Assembly (NCBI GenBank): GCA_963717375.1
Contig: OY970329.1
Coordinates: forward strand, 1,922,001-1,986,000
Reading direction: 5' to 3'
DNA length: 64,000 nucleotides
From: VRUE01 sp963717375
Lineage (GTDB): Bacteria; Actinomycetota; Thermoleophilia; Solirubrobacterales; 70-9
Both the position numbers and the translations under genes were made by a program. This document shows positions 43,201-50,197 of the stretch, in pieces. Positions within the stretch are counted from its first letter, which is position 1. The number at the start of each line of letters is the position of its first letter. The notes below the pieces were generated by a model. It was not told the origin of the DNA. It was given only the letters and a program-made list of their open reading frames with translations, and made no database searches.

Positions 43201-43845
43201 AATGTCAATGCCGCCTTGGAGCCGGAAGCGACCGTCACCGGACTCGTCAGCGACGCTTCGACCCATAGCGGCCTCGGCGAAATCGAAGTTTGTGCCTTCG
43301 AGCTCACCGGATTCGAATTCGAAGTTTGCGAACTTTCCAAACCGGCGGGTACGTACACGCTGACGGATCTACCCGCCGGCAAATACAAGATCGGTTTCTT
43401 TCCGGAACCCCTGTTCGAAGAAGAAGAAGAAACGGAATCTGAGAGCAGTCCCTTCGCCATCCAGTATTGGGACGACGAGCCGAGCTGGGAATCCGCCGAC
43501 ATCCTGACTCTTGGTCTCGGCACGGCTGCTGGGGGAATCAACGCGAGACTGGTTTCCTCGTCGACGCCACGGACCATGCAGCCGGTGACTCCTAAGTCTG
43601 TCGTCAATATCCCGCCACGGTCGGTTGTGCCGAAGCATTGCCCGGCCGGGAAGAAGCGCAAGAAGATCAATGGCAAGAAACGCTGCGTGAGGTCGCGCAA
43701 GCGAGGGCACCACAAGCACCGGCATCGGGAGCATTCACGGGCACGACCTCGACCGAGGACGGCGGCCCCTCTACGTGTGGACCCCCATAATCAATCGCGG
43801 GACGGCATGCGGTCTCGGCATTGGCGTCGCGATCCTCACCGCTAG
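40207..43845 (+). CDS. Secreted 14-repeat RCC1-like double propeller protein
   Basis: 1212-aa exported protein. TTG start with AAGGAAGG upstream; signal peptide ends near SASA. Residues about 38-725 hold 14 RCC1 repeats of about 48 residues, most reading CWGDNEHGQLGDGTT. Repeat 8 is degenerate. Seven blades make one RCC1 propeller, so two tandem propellers are predicted. Residues about 805-1130 hold three carboxypeptidase-regulatory-like beta domains (ISGRVTKEDG, IWGEVTAASDG, VTGLVSDAST). The C-terminus is Lys/His/Arg-rich. It is probably a surface adhesion or scaffold protein; no enzymatic residue is seen. It is flanked by tRNA-Ser-like sequences. Confidence 0.9.
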   Translation: MRGSWRFWSVLTMVGGFLLCASSASAYGPENLDAGLQHTCFVTPAGTIKCWGDNEHGQLGDGTTIERHAPVEVTGISGVIQVTTGASFTCALTGEGKVWCWGDNEHGQLGDGTTTDRHSPVEVTGQPPAVEIAAGGDHTCAIAEAPGTWCWGDNEHGQLGDGTTTDRHGPVEVPGLSGAGGITAGTAHTCARFEARVECWGDNEHGQLGDGTTTERHSPVIAISGFVGTITAGSEHTCANIGVRTSVWCWGDNEHGQLGDGTTTDRHSPVEVIELPDSGALVAGGSYTCTVSYFAWCWGDNERGQLDDGTTIDRYTPVKLEGHPINGLIAAGGSHACTLNEPGKIRCWGDNEHGQLGNGSTSVSSAPVGVKTLAGATAVATGGSTSCAVTGGAKVKCWGAQNDASSPTEIAGLAGVTDIGVGANHSCALATQMGKVWCWGGNEDGQLGDGTTTDRDEPVEASGLATATSITLGGLHTCAVIEAGTVKCWGDNEHGQLGDGTTTERHAPVEVTGVSGVTEVTAGASFNCALTGEGKVKCWGDNEHGQLGDGTTTERHSPVEVTGLPPAVEVAAGGDHVCAISEALEVWCWGDNEHGQLGDGTTTDRHSPVEVTGLSGAAQITSGADHTCVIGTAAYGLFWCWGSNEHGQLGDGTKTERHAPAMVRFLAESSMLAAGGAHTCAVLHSGLVECWGANEHGQLGDGTNTQQSSPVDAPVEQQGQRVFVQTIGSLTLGEPDFRLEARSSSNLDVTYMSLTPDVCTIVSREVHLVGLGECKVASEQAGNLRYAAAIPVERRFQVGLTPGTGAISGRVTKEDGEHDPLAQILVCALQDEEEEEGQGENCVLTDADGRYIIPNLPVGVYNVEFWPRYSGSGYVFEYYQNALSWSHAKPVEVTEDLVEGVDAELTDGGEIWGEVTAASDGESLGNVLVCAEDVNQEFEECEHTGADGTYRIQGLVKGKYAVSFLVPEGEGFRNQVYKGRSDSSEADLIQVATGGVVGNVNAALEPEATVTGLVSDASTHSGLGEIEVCAFELTGFEFEVCELSKPAGTYTLTDLPAGKYKIGFFPEPLFEEEEETESESSPFAIQYWDDEPSWESADILTLGLGTAAGGINARLVSSSTPRTMQPVTPKSVVNIPPRSVVPKHCPAGKKRKKINGKKRCVRSRKRGHHKHRHREHSRARPRPRTAAPLRVDPHNQSRDGMRSRHWRRDPHR
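40342..42340 (+). repeat. RCC1 DNA repeat array with a block duplication
   Basis: Blade-coding units recur every 130-160 bases. The block covering blades 1-3 (from 40342 to about 40690) matches blades 10-12 (from 41656 to about 42004) at a constant offset of 1314 bases with few substitutions and no visible indels. This is higher-order segmental duplication or gene conversion within the gene, not a CRISPR array. Confidence 0.8.
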
Positions 43846-43865
43846 GATTCGCGTGCCCTGAAGGG

Positions 43866-43907
43866 TGCCGGGGTGGTTTGAACAGGCAGTCTCGAAAACC
43901 GTTGGTG
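43866..43907 (+). pseudogene. tRNA-Ser-like 5'-half fragment
   Basis: TGCCGGGGTGGTTTGAACAG followed by GCAGTCTCGAAAACCGTTG aligns with the fragment at 40103 (about 80% identity by eye) and with the 5' half of tRNA-Ser(CGA). No T-arm or acceptor partner follows, so it is a fragment. It lies 20 bases after the RCC1 gene in the same orientation as the upstream fragment. Confidence 0.5.
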
Positions 43908-43960
43908 TCGTGGGCTGCGGTTGGGTCCTGCTGTCGAATGCGGGACTCACCCGGCATCCG

Positions 43961-44026
43961 TGCCGGGCTGGGATTCGACCCAGTGACCTCTCGCGTGGCC
44001 AACGAGTGCTCCCAGGTCCGCTGGCA
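43961..44026 (-). pseudogene. Truncated tRNA-like pseudogene
   Basis: On the minus strand, TGCCAGC pairs 5 of 7 with the 3' CCCGGCA. The D-arm is shortened, the anticodon loop reads TGGCCAC (no U33), and the T-loop has lost one base (TCGAAT between CTGGG and CCCAG). Its 3' half is nearly identical to the intact tRNA-Val 70 bases away. It looks like a decayed duplicate. Confidence 0.5.
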
Positions 44027-44062
44027 TCGCACCGCGATCACTGCTCTCAAGCGATTTAGCCA

Positions 44063-44134
44063 TGGGCGCGGCTGGGTTCGAACCAGCGACCTCTCGCGTG
44101 TGAGGCGAGCGCTCTCCCACTGAGCTACGCGCCC
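44063..44134 (-). tRNA. tRNA-Val(CAC)
   Basis: A 72-base cloverleaf on the minus strand. The acceptor is GGGCGCG / CGCGCCC with discriminator A. The D-arm contains AGCTCAGTGGGAGAGC, the anticodon stem is CTCGC/GCGAG with loop CTCACAC (anticodon CAC, Val), and the T-arm is GCTGG-TTCGAAC-CCAGC. CCA is not encoded. All conserved positions are intact. Confidence 0.92.
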
Positions 44135-44172
44135 GGGAGAGCGTCAATCATAGGCGGGCCGTGGGGCTGGGA

Positions 44173-45393
44173 TCAGGCTGGGGCCGGAGCCTCTATCGGG
44201 TCGGCCGAGGGAGGCTCTTCGCCTTGCTCCGCCATCGCTCGCTTCTGCAGGGCCATGCCGACGAAGGGGAAGATCAGGGTTGAAAGCATGGCGGCGCCGA
44301 CGAGGCCGGCTGCGGTCGAGGGGCGCATTTCGCCGGCGTCGATGGCGATCGTCGTGATCGCCACGACCAGCGGGAGCTCGGTAGCGCTGAAGAAGGCGAG
44401 AGCCTTGCGCTCGGTCGCGCTCAACGCCTTGCGGTAGAGGAGCAGGGCGGGGGCGCCGCGGATGACGAGGAAGAGGGCGAGGAAGAGCACCATCTTGGCG
44501 ATCGCTTCCGCTGAGCCAAGGGCGGCGAGGTCGAACTCGAGGCCGCTGGTGATGAAGAAGAAGGGGACGAAGAAGCCGAAGCCGACCGCCGTCAGCTTCG
44601 ACTCGAAGATCTGCAGCTCGTGGCCTCGCAGGGCCGCTCGGGTGATCATCCCCGCGACGAAGCCGCCGAGCAGGACGTCGAGGCCGAGCTTGCTCGCCAG
44701 CAGCACCAGGCCGAAGACGAGGACGACGGTGATCCGCACCGCCAGCTGGCTGCTCGCCTCGAAGGTTTTTTCGAAGGCTGGCCAGCCGCGCCAGGCGAGG
44801 CGGACCGAGGCGAGCGCCACGCCGAGGGCGAGGAAGACGAAGGCGACCAGGATCGCTGCCTCGTGGAGCGGGCTGGCCGTTGTCAGGACCAAGGTGACGA
44901 GCAGGATCGGGCCGAACTCGCCCGCTCCGCCGGCCGCCAGCAGATAGGTGCCGAAGCGGGTTTTCAGCCCGCCACTGTCTTTCAGGATCGGGATCAGGGT
45001 GCCGATCGCGGTCGTCGCCAGAGCCGAACCGGTATAGAGAAAGGAGACGACGACTCCGGCCAAGGCCAGCGCGCCACCGATCCCGTAGGCCAGCGCGACC
45101 GATAGCGCCCAGCCGAGGGCGCCGAGCTTCATTGGCGTGCCCTTGATCCGTTCGAAGTCGATCTCGTAGCCGGCGAAGTAGAAGAGCATCCCCAAGCCGA
45201 GGTTGGAGAAGAATTCGATGAAGTCGGAGGAGCGGGCGAGGTTGAGTACTTCGGGGCCGATCAAGATGCCCAGCATCAGCTCCAGCACCACCACCGGCGG
45301 CGCCATTCCTTTGGGCACGACCGCGACCGTGGTGGCGGCGATCGCCGCGACGAGGACGATCGCGAAGAAGGAGCCTGTGTCGACGTCGATCAC
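44173..45393 (-). CDS. Monovalent cation:proton antiporter (CPA2-type)
   Basis: 406-aa membrane protein with about 12-13 hydrophobic segments. VVVLELMLGILIGPEVLNLA (TM3 region) and LGMLFYFAGYEIDFERIKG (about residue 68) match the Kef/NapA-like CPA2 antiporter core, and GSALATTAIGTLIPILKDSG (about 120) is the ion-path helix region. No C-terminal RCK domain is present. It would exchange Na+ or K+ for H+. The start is GTG at 45393; a longer frame upstream is spurious. It lies 38 bases from tRNA-Val. Confidence 0.9.
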   Translation of the reverse strand: MIDVDTGSFFAIVLVAAIAATTVAVVPKGMAPPVVVLELMLGILIGPEVLNLARSSDFIEFFSNLGLGMLFYFAGYEIDFERIKGTPMKLGALGWALSVALAYGIGGALALAGVVVSFLYTGSALATTAIGTLIPILKDSGGLKTRFGTYLLAAGGAGEFGPILLVTLVLTTASPLHEAAILVAFVFLALGVALASVRLAWRGWPAFEKTFEASSQLAVRITVVLVFGLVLLASKLGLDVLLGGFVAGMITRAALRGHELQIFESKLTAVGFGFFVPFFFITSGLEFDLAALGSAEAIAKMVLFLALFLVIRGAPALLLYRKALSATERKALAFFSATELPLVVAITTIAIDAGEMRPSTAAGLVGAAMLSTLIFPFVGMALQKRAMAEQGEEPPSADPIEAPAPA

Positions 45394-45502
45394 GTGGCGC
45401 CGATCCTATGTTTGTCCAAGGCGGCGGTGCGGCGGATTGAGTTGGGTACTCAAAACTCGGTAGTCGCCTGTTCGGGGCGAGAACTGCAAAGAGGAGGACC
45501 CG

Positions 45503-46603
45503 ATGTGCATTCCAATGCTTCGCCGCGCCGGTGCTGTCGCCGCGGCATGCTCCGCGGCCATTCTGCTGGCAGTACCCACCGCGGCTGGCGCCGCGGGCAG
45601 CAAGTACCCGTCCGCCAACGCGGCGCGCGGCTTCGACGGGGGCGCTGCGGGCTGGGACTCCTCCTCGAGCACGGAAGGGATTTGCCTTCCACCGCTGCTC
45701 TGCGCGAGCGTCGAAAACTCCTTCCAGGACTCCGGCGGAGCTGACGGGGGCGGCTTCATCCGCTCTGCCTACACCGGCGTTGTCGGAGCGACCGCCGTGG
45801 GCGGGACCACGACGGCGGTCTGGCAGAGCCCGCCCTTCACCTACGCGGCGGCCGGTGGAGCCGATCCGGGGTCGCTCAGCTTCGCGATGGATCGCCGCGC
45901 CAACGTCGATCAGTTGCTTGCCGTGGCCGGCAATGCGGCGGAGTACTCGGTGCGGCTCAACGACCTCTCGGCCGGGGGCGAAGGCGTGACCCTGATCGCA
46001 CCGACGACCCTCGCCGGCGCCGGCTCCTGGACCAGCGTGGCCCGCAGCTCGATCGATCCCAGCGGCCTCACGATCGGCGACGAATACCGGATCCAAATCT
46101 CCAGCCGTTTCACCAGCGGGACCAGCGTGCTCGTGACCGGCAGCGCCGATTACGACAACGTCGTGCTCAGCGCGACAACGGGCAGCGGCGGTGGCAACAG
46201 CGGCAACGGCGGCGGCAAAAGCAAAAACAAAGGCGGTGGTGGCGGCGGAAAAGGTGGCGGAGCCTTCGACTCACAGCGGCTGGAAGAACTGCTGCGGGGC
46301 GCGACGCCAGACACCGCAAAGCTCGACAACGGCAAGCGGCTCCTAGTCCGGGTCAATTGCCCGCGCAAGGCCGGCCGCCAGTGCCGGACGACGGTGCAGG
46401 GCCTGTTGAAGAAGGGTCGCCCGGCGACGAACCGGCGCAGCGTCCGGCTGCGCAGCGGCAAGAGCAAGCTGGTCGCGCTCAAGGTCAAGCCAAAGGCCCG
46501 CAAGCAGGTTGCGACCCGCAAGCGCATCCTGGTCCGCCAGAAAGTCCGCGCCGGAAAAGTGACCGCGACCGTCTTCAAGAAGCGCTTGCTGATTCGGCGC
46601 TGA
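45503..46603 (+). CDS. Secreted protein with Gly-rich linker and basic C-terminal domain
   Basis: 366-aa exported protein. RBS GAGGAGG precedes ATG 45503. The signal peptide core is AAACSAAILLAVPTAAGAAG. Residues about 35-225 form a beta-sandwich-like region (ANAARGFDGGAAGWDSSSS, ADYDNVVLS at its end), reminiscent of carbohydrate-binding or choice-of-anchor domains. Residues about 226-255 are Gly/Ser/Lys-rich. The C-terminal about 100 residues are Arg/Lys-rich with three Cys and alternate beta pattern. The function is unknown; wall or polymer binding is possible. Confidence 0.75.
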   Translation: MCIPMLRRAGAVAAACSAAILLAVPTAAGAAGSKYPSANAARGFDGGAAGWDSSSSTEGICLPPLLCASVENSFQDSGGADGGGFIRSAYTGVVGATAVGGTTTAVWQSPPFTYAAAGGADPGSLSFAMDRRANVDQLLAVAGNAAEYSVRLNDLSAGGEGVTLIAPTTLAGAGSWTSVARSSIDPSGLTIGDEYRIQISSRFTSGTSVLVTGSADYDNVVLSATTGSGGGNSGNGGGKSKNKGGGGGGKGGGAFDSQRLEELLRGATPDTAKLDNGKRLLVRVNCPRKAGRQCRTTVQGLLKKGRPATNRRSVRLRSGKSKLVALKVKPKARKQVATRKRILVRQKVRAGKVTATVFKKRLLIRR

Positions 46604-46610
46604 AATCGGC

Positions 46611-46656
46611 TGAGTTCGCCCTTATGGGTCCGTATGCACCACTAAGGGCGAACTCA
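46611..46656. repeat. Intergenic hairpin with shared loop motif
   Basis: Perfect 14-bp arms TGAGTTCGCCCTTA (46611-46624) and the inverse (46643-46656). The loop contains TCCGTATGCACC, identical to the loop of the repeat at 15497-15546. It follows the secreted-protein stop by 7 bases and precedes the SRP RNA promoter, where it may act as a terminator. Confidence 0.8.
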
Positions 46657-46686
46657 CCGAGTGCCGTGGCCGGTTACGATGGTCGC

Positions 46687-46959
46687 GGACCGTGCTAGGC
46701 GGGGAACCAGCGGTGCCCTGTAATCCGCAATCCGCTTTAGCGGGGCCGAATCCCGTTCCGAGGGGCTGGCCGTCGGGGTCAGTGCGTTGTGGGCGGCGTT
46801 GACGGTCGGGTCCTGCGCGACGTGGGCACGCGAATCAGGTCAGGTCCGGAAGGAAGCAGCCTTAAGCGGATGCCGCGGGTGCCGCAGGAGAGCCCGGCTC
46901 GAGCCAATCGCGACGGACACGCCCGGTGACTTCGTTTCGGAGGACGGGGCGCACGGTCC
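46687..46959 (+). ncRNA. ffs: Signal recognition particle RNA, long bacterial form
   Basis: About 273 bases. The 5' GGACCGTGC (46687) pairs with 3' GCACGGTCC (46951-46959). The 5' part has Alu-domain features (GTGCTAGGCGGGGAACC, CCTGTAATCCGC). The universally conserved Ffh-binding hairpin is at about 46838-46864, with GGTCAGGTCCGGAAGGAAGC. A -10-like TACGAT lies at 46675-46680, seven bases before the inferred 5' end. Size and Alu domain match the large bacterial SRP RNA class. Confidence 0.93.
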
Positions 46960-46967
46960 ATTTCTTC

Positions 46968-47009
46968 AAGCGAGAGTTGACCACACTCCAGGTGGGTCAA
47001 CTCTCGCTT
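46968..47009. terminator. Bidirectional hairpin between SRP RNA and ABC-2 operon
   Basis: Fifteen-bp perfect arms AAGCGAGAGTTGACC (46968-46982) and inverse (46995-47009). It lies between the convergent SRP RNA and ABC permease genes, so it could terminate both. No long T-run is present. Confidence 0.6.
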
Positions 47010-47012
47010 CGC

Positions 47013-47780
47013 TTAGTCGATCAGGCGGTTGTGCATGCGGCTTACTGCGATGCGCCAGGTGAGCAGGGCGAAGCCGACTAGGAAGGCGAAACGGAGGATG
47101 TCAACTGCCTCGTAGCCGAAGGCGCCGCCGCGGACCAGTTCGACCAGCTGGTGCAGCGGGTTGACCTGGGCCACCACCTGCACGCCCTTGGGCAGGCCTT
47201 CGATCGGGAAGAAGGTGCCGGCGACGAGGAAGAGGGGGGTGATGCAGAGCGCGGTGACGTAGTTGAACTGATCGATCTTGGCCACGGTTGCCGCCATCGC
47301 CACGCCGAAGCCGGCGAAGCCGAGTGCGGTGACGAAGCAGAAGAGCGGCACCAGCAGCATCCCCCAGGCCGGGTCGAGGCCGAAGCCGATCGTGACCAGC
47401 AGCGGCACGCAGCCGTAGAGGCCGGAGCGGATTCCGATCCAGAGCATCTCGGCGGTGACCAGCTCCTCGACGTCGACTGGCGCGGCGAGGATCGCGTCGT
47501 AGGTGTTCTGGAAGCGGTGCTTGACGAAGGTGCCGAACATCGCCGGCAGGGCGCTGGAGAAGATCACCGCCGTCGCCACCATGCCGGTGCCGACGAACTG
47601 GACGTAGGGGACGCCGTTGACTTCGTCGACCAAGGTCGCGCTGAGGCCGAGGCCGAAGGCGAGCAGGTAGACGATCGGTTCGAGCACGCTGGAGAAGGTC
47701 GTGCCCTTCCAGTAGGTGCGGAAGTTGGCCAGCTCGCGGCTCATCACGCCCGCGATCGCCGCCGGTTCGAGCCGCCTCAC
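47013..47780 (-). CDS. ABC-2 type exporter permease (NodJ/DrrB-like)
   Basis: 255-aa membrane protein with about six helices. MSRELANFRTYWKGTTFSSVLEPIVYLLAFGLGLS at the N-terminus and FFPIEGLPKGVQVVAQVNPLHQLVELVRG near residue 205 (seen as PIEGLPKGVQVV and NPLHQLVELVR) are typical of ABC-2 permeases of the nodulation/drug-export group. The GTG/ATG region at 47780 overlaps the ATPase stop by 4 bases. With the ATPase it forms an exporter of polysaccharide, lipid or drug; the substrate is unknown. Confidence 0.9.
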   Translation of the reverse strand: MRRLEPAAIAGVMSRELANFRTYWKGTTFSSVLEPIVYLLAFGLGLSATLVDEVNGVPYVQFVGTGMVATAVIFSSALPAMFGTFVKHRFQNTYDAILAAPVDVEELVTAEMLWIGIRSGLYGCVPLLVTIGFGLDPAWGMLLVPLFCFVTALGFAGFGVAMAATVAKIDQFNYVTALCITPLFLVAGTFFPIEGLPKGVQVVAQVNPLHQLVELVRGGAFGYEAVDILRFAFLVGFALLTWRIAVSRMHNRLID

Positions 47781-48667
47781 TCCGCCTCCTCCCCGGTGAG
47801 CAGGACGAAGACGTCCTCGAGCGAGGCGGCGCGGACGACGGCGTCATCGGGGATGGCGCCGTTGGCGGCGTTCTCGGAGCCGACGATCGCAATCGCGGGC
47901 CCGGCCGGGCGGACGGAGAGCCCGTGCGACTCGGCCGTCTTGCGCGCCTCGACCAGCCGTTCGGGCGGCCCGTAGACCTCGGCGGTCTGCGCCCCGGCGT
48001 GCTCGCTGATCAGCTCGACCGGGTGGCCGCGGCTGATGATCTTGCCCTTGTGCATCACCGCCACCTCGTCGGCGAGGCGCTCGGCCTCCTCGATGTAGTG
48101 GGTCGACATCAGGATCGTCGTGCCGCCCGAGCGCAGCTCGCCGATCAGGGTCCAGAGCTCGGTGCGGATCTGCGGGTCGAGTCCGACCGTCGGCTCGTCG
48201 AGCAGGATCAGCTTCGGTTCGTGGACGAGGCCGCGGGCGAGCAGCAGGCGGCGCCGCATGCCGCCGGAGAGCTCGTCGACGGCGTCGCGGCGGCGATCGC
48301 GCAGGCGGGCGAGGTCGAGCGCCCGGTCGACCGCGGCGCGCACGTCCGCCACCCGGTAGAGGCGGGCGAAGATCGCCAGGTTCTCCTCGACAGTGACGTC
48401 GACGTCGAGGTTGTCGAGCTGGGGGACGACGCCCATTTCGGCGCGGGCGGCCTTGGAGTCGGCGGGCAGCTCGTGCCCAAGCACGTGCAGCTCGCCGGAA
48501 TCGGGGAGCGCCTGGCCGGTGAGCAGCCGCATCGTCGTCGACTTGCCCGCGCCGTTGGGCCCGAGCAGGCCGAGGCAGATGCCCTCCGGCACCTCGAGGT
48601 CCAGTCCGTCAACCGCTGTGATCGGGCCGAAGCGCTTGACCACGCCGCGGAGCTTTATCGCCGCCAT
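47777..48667 (-). CDS. ABC-2 exporter ATPase (NodI/DrrA-like)
   Basis: 296-aa ATPase. Walker A GPNGAGKSTT (about residue 37), Q-loop VVPQLDNLD, signature LSGGMRRRL and Walker B LILLDEPTVGLDPQ are all intact. A C-terminal extension of about 75 residues is typical of DrrA/NodI. ATG 48667 is chosen; the frame extends upstream into the neighbouring channel gene. It is followed with a 4-base overlap by the permease gene. Confidence 0.92.
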   Translation of the reverse strand: MAAIKLRGVVKRFGPITAVDGLDLEVPEGICLGLLGPNGAGKSTTMRLLTGQALPDSGELHVLGHELPADSKAARAEMGVVPQLDNLDVDVTVEENLAIFARLYRVADVRAAVDRALDLARLRDRRRDAVDELSGGMRRRLLLARGLVHEPKLILLDEPTVGLDPQIRTELWTLIGELRSGGTTILMSTHYIEEAERLADEVAVMHKGKIISRGHPVELISEHAGAQTAEVYGPPERLVEARKTAESHGLSVRPAGPAIAIVGSENAANGAIPDDAVVRAASLEDVFVLLTGEEAE

Positions 48668-48677
48668 GCGTCGATTC

Positions 48678-50147
48678 TCAACGATCGCCCGCCCCGACGG
48701 CGAGCTGTCGCTCCAGCTCCTCGGCCAACTGCGGGTCGAAGAGGCTGAGGGCGACTCCGGTCGCCACCGCGCTGAGCCCGGATACCGCCAGCAGCCGCGG
48801 GTCGGCGGGCAGGCGCCGCGCCGTGTCCGGCAGGAACAGCTCGGCGAGGACCGGCGTGTCGGGGCCAACCGCGCGCAGCGCATGGAGGACGGCGAGGGTG
48901 GCGCTGGCGTCGGAGATGCGCAGATCGCGGCTGGCGGGGCTCGGCGTGGCGAGAACGATGTCCGGCGCCGACTCGACCAGGTGGGCCCGCGCTTCGCCAG
49001 GGTCGGTGGGGCGGGCGTCGACGAAACGGATCGAGACGCCGGACGGCTCGCTGGAGCCGAGGTAGGCGTCGAACGCCTCCTTGGCCGCGATCATCGTCAG
49101 CTCGAAACGCTCTGTGCCCAGCTCGGCAAGGTCCTCCATCAGGGCCGGTGCGTTGATCCCGCAGCCGACGATCGTCAGCCGCAGTTTCCTGTTCTCGGCC
49201 GCGGCCGCGGCCCAAGCGGCGTCGACCAGCTTGGCGAAGCCAGCGTTCGCGTCGTGCCTGCTCATCCAGCCCGGCAGCTTCTCGAGCGTTTGCGGTTTGC
49301 TCAGCGCCAGCCGCAGCACGGCGGAGACGGTGCGGTCGCCGACGATGGCGTCCCACTCGCGCGGGAACAGCTCCCAGGAGGCATCGACGTTGCGCCCACG
49401 GCGGAAGAGCAGGCGGACCAGCGGAGTCGCCTCTCGCTCCGTCAGGTAGTCGAGCAAGGCAAGCCCGCCCTGGGTGACCTCGACATCGGCCGCTTCGGCG
49501 ACGACCGGGCCGCTGGTCGAGGGCATCAGCAGGATCGCGCGGGCCTCCTCGGCTGCCACCAGCTCGAACCCCGAGTCGCCGGCGGTGTCGCCGAAGACGA
49601 GGTCGACGCGGAGCTCGCCCGCCGCCTCCTTCAGTTCCGCCCGCAGCTGGCCGCGCGATTCGCGGGCCGATTCGGGGGCGAGCACGACGATGCGCTCGAT
49701 CTCGAAACCGATGCGGGCGCGACTCGCCTTTGCCGCCGCCCTCACCGCGACCGGAACCAAGTCGAGCCCGCCGACGACCAGCAGGTGGTCGCGGGCGCGG
49801 ACCGGCTGGTCGGACTGACCGAGGCGCTCCAGCGAGCTGGCGAAGGACTCGGCGACGAAGGCGAAGAGCAGGCCGACCAGGAGGACGAGGCCGGCGATGA
49901 CCTGGAAGAGGCCGATCGCCCGCTGTGCCGCCCCCTCGTCGTCCTGCAGGCTGGAGGGGTCAAGGACGTGGAGGACCGCCGACCAGAGCGCGCCGCCGAA
50001 GCTGCCGTACTCGTCAAAGGCGAAGTAGGCGAGGGCGGCGCTGCCGAGCAAGACGACTGCGACCGCGGAGAGGAGAAGCGAAACGCGTCCCAACGTGGTC
50101 TCGGTCGCGCGTCTCAGCAAGGCGCGTCTGACTTTAAGGGGCCACAT
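48678..50147 (-). CDS. CASTOR/POLLUX-like ion channel with RCK-type domains
   Basis: 489-aa protein. Two N-terminal helices (about residues 22-42 and 84-108) flank a pore-like segment (FGGALWSAVLHVLDPSSLQ). Two cytoplasmic NAD-binding-like RCK domains follow: HLLVVGGLDLVPVAVRA at about 120, and LRLTIVGCGINAPALMEDLAELG at about 333. Plant CASTOR/POLLUX and bacterial relatives are cation channels. The annotated ATG lies in the loop of an inverted repeat; TTG codons at 50120 or 50093 could be the original start. It lies 10 bases upstream of the ABC ATPase gene. Confidence 0.82.
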   Translation of the reverse strand: MWPLKVRRALLRRATETTLGRVSLLLSAVAVVLLGSAALAYFAFDEYGSFGGALWSAVLHVLDPSSLQDDEGAAQRAIGLFQVIAGLVLLVGLLFAFVAESFASSLERLGQSDQPVRARDHLLVVGGLDLVPVAVRAAAKASRARIGFEIERIVVLAPESARESRGQLRAELKEAAGELRVDLVFGDTAGDSGFELVAAEEARAILLMPSTSGPVVAEAADVEVTQGGLALLDYLTEREATPLVRLLFRRGRNVDASWELFPREWDAIVGDRTVSAVLRLALSKPQTLEKLPGWMSRHDANAGFAKLVDAAWAAAAAENRKLRLTIVGCGINAPALMEDLAELGTERFELTMIAAKEAFDAYLGSSEPSGVSIRFVDARPTDPGEARAHLVESAPDIVLATPSPASRDLRISDASATLAVLHALRAVGPDTPVLAELFLPDTARRLPADPRLLAVSGLSAVATGVALSLFDPQLAEELERQLAVGAGDR

Positions 50148-50170
50148 GGACCCTTGAGGTCAGACGCGCC
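50121..50170. repeat. Inverted repeat spanning the channel gene start
   Basis: Arms 50121-50140 and 50151-50170 match at 18 of 20 positions, with a 10-base loop GCCACATGGA that holds the ATG of the channel gene. It separates the divergent channel and acetolactate decarboxylase genes and encodes the first eight or so residues of the annotated channel. Confidence 0.75.
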
Positions 50171-50197
50171 CCCCGGGCAGGCTGGAAGACTGACGCT

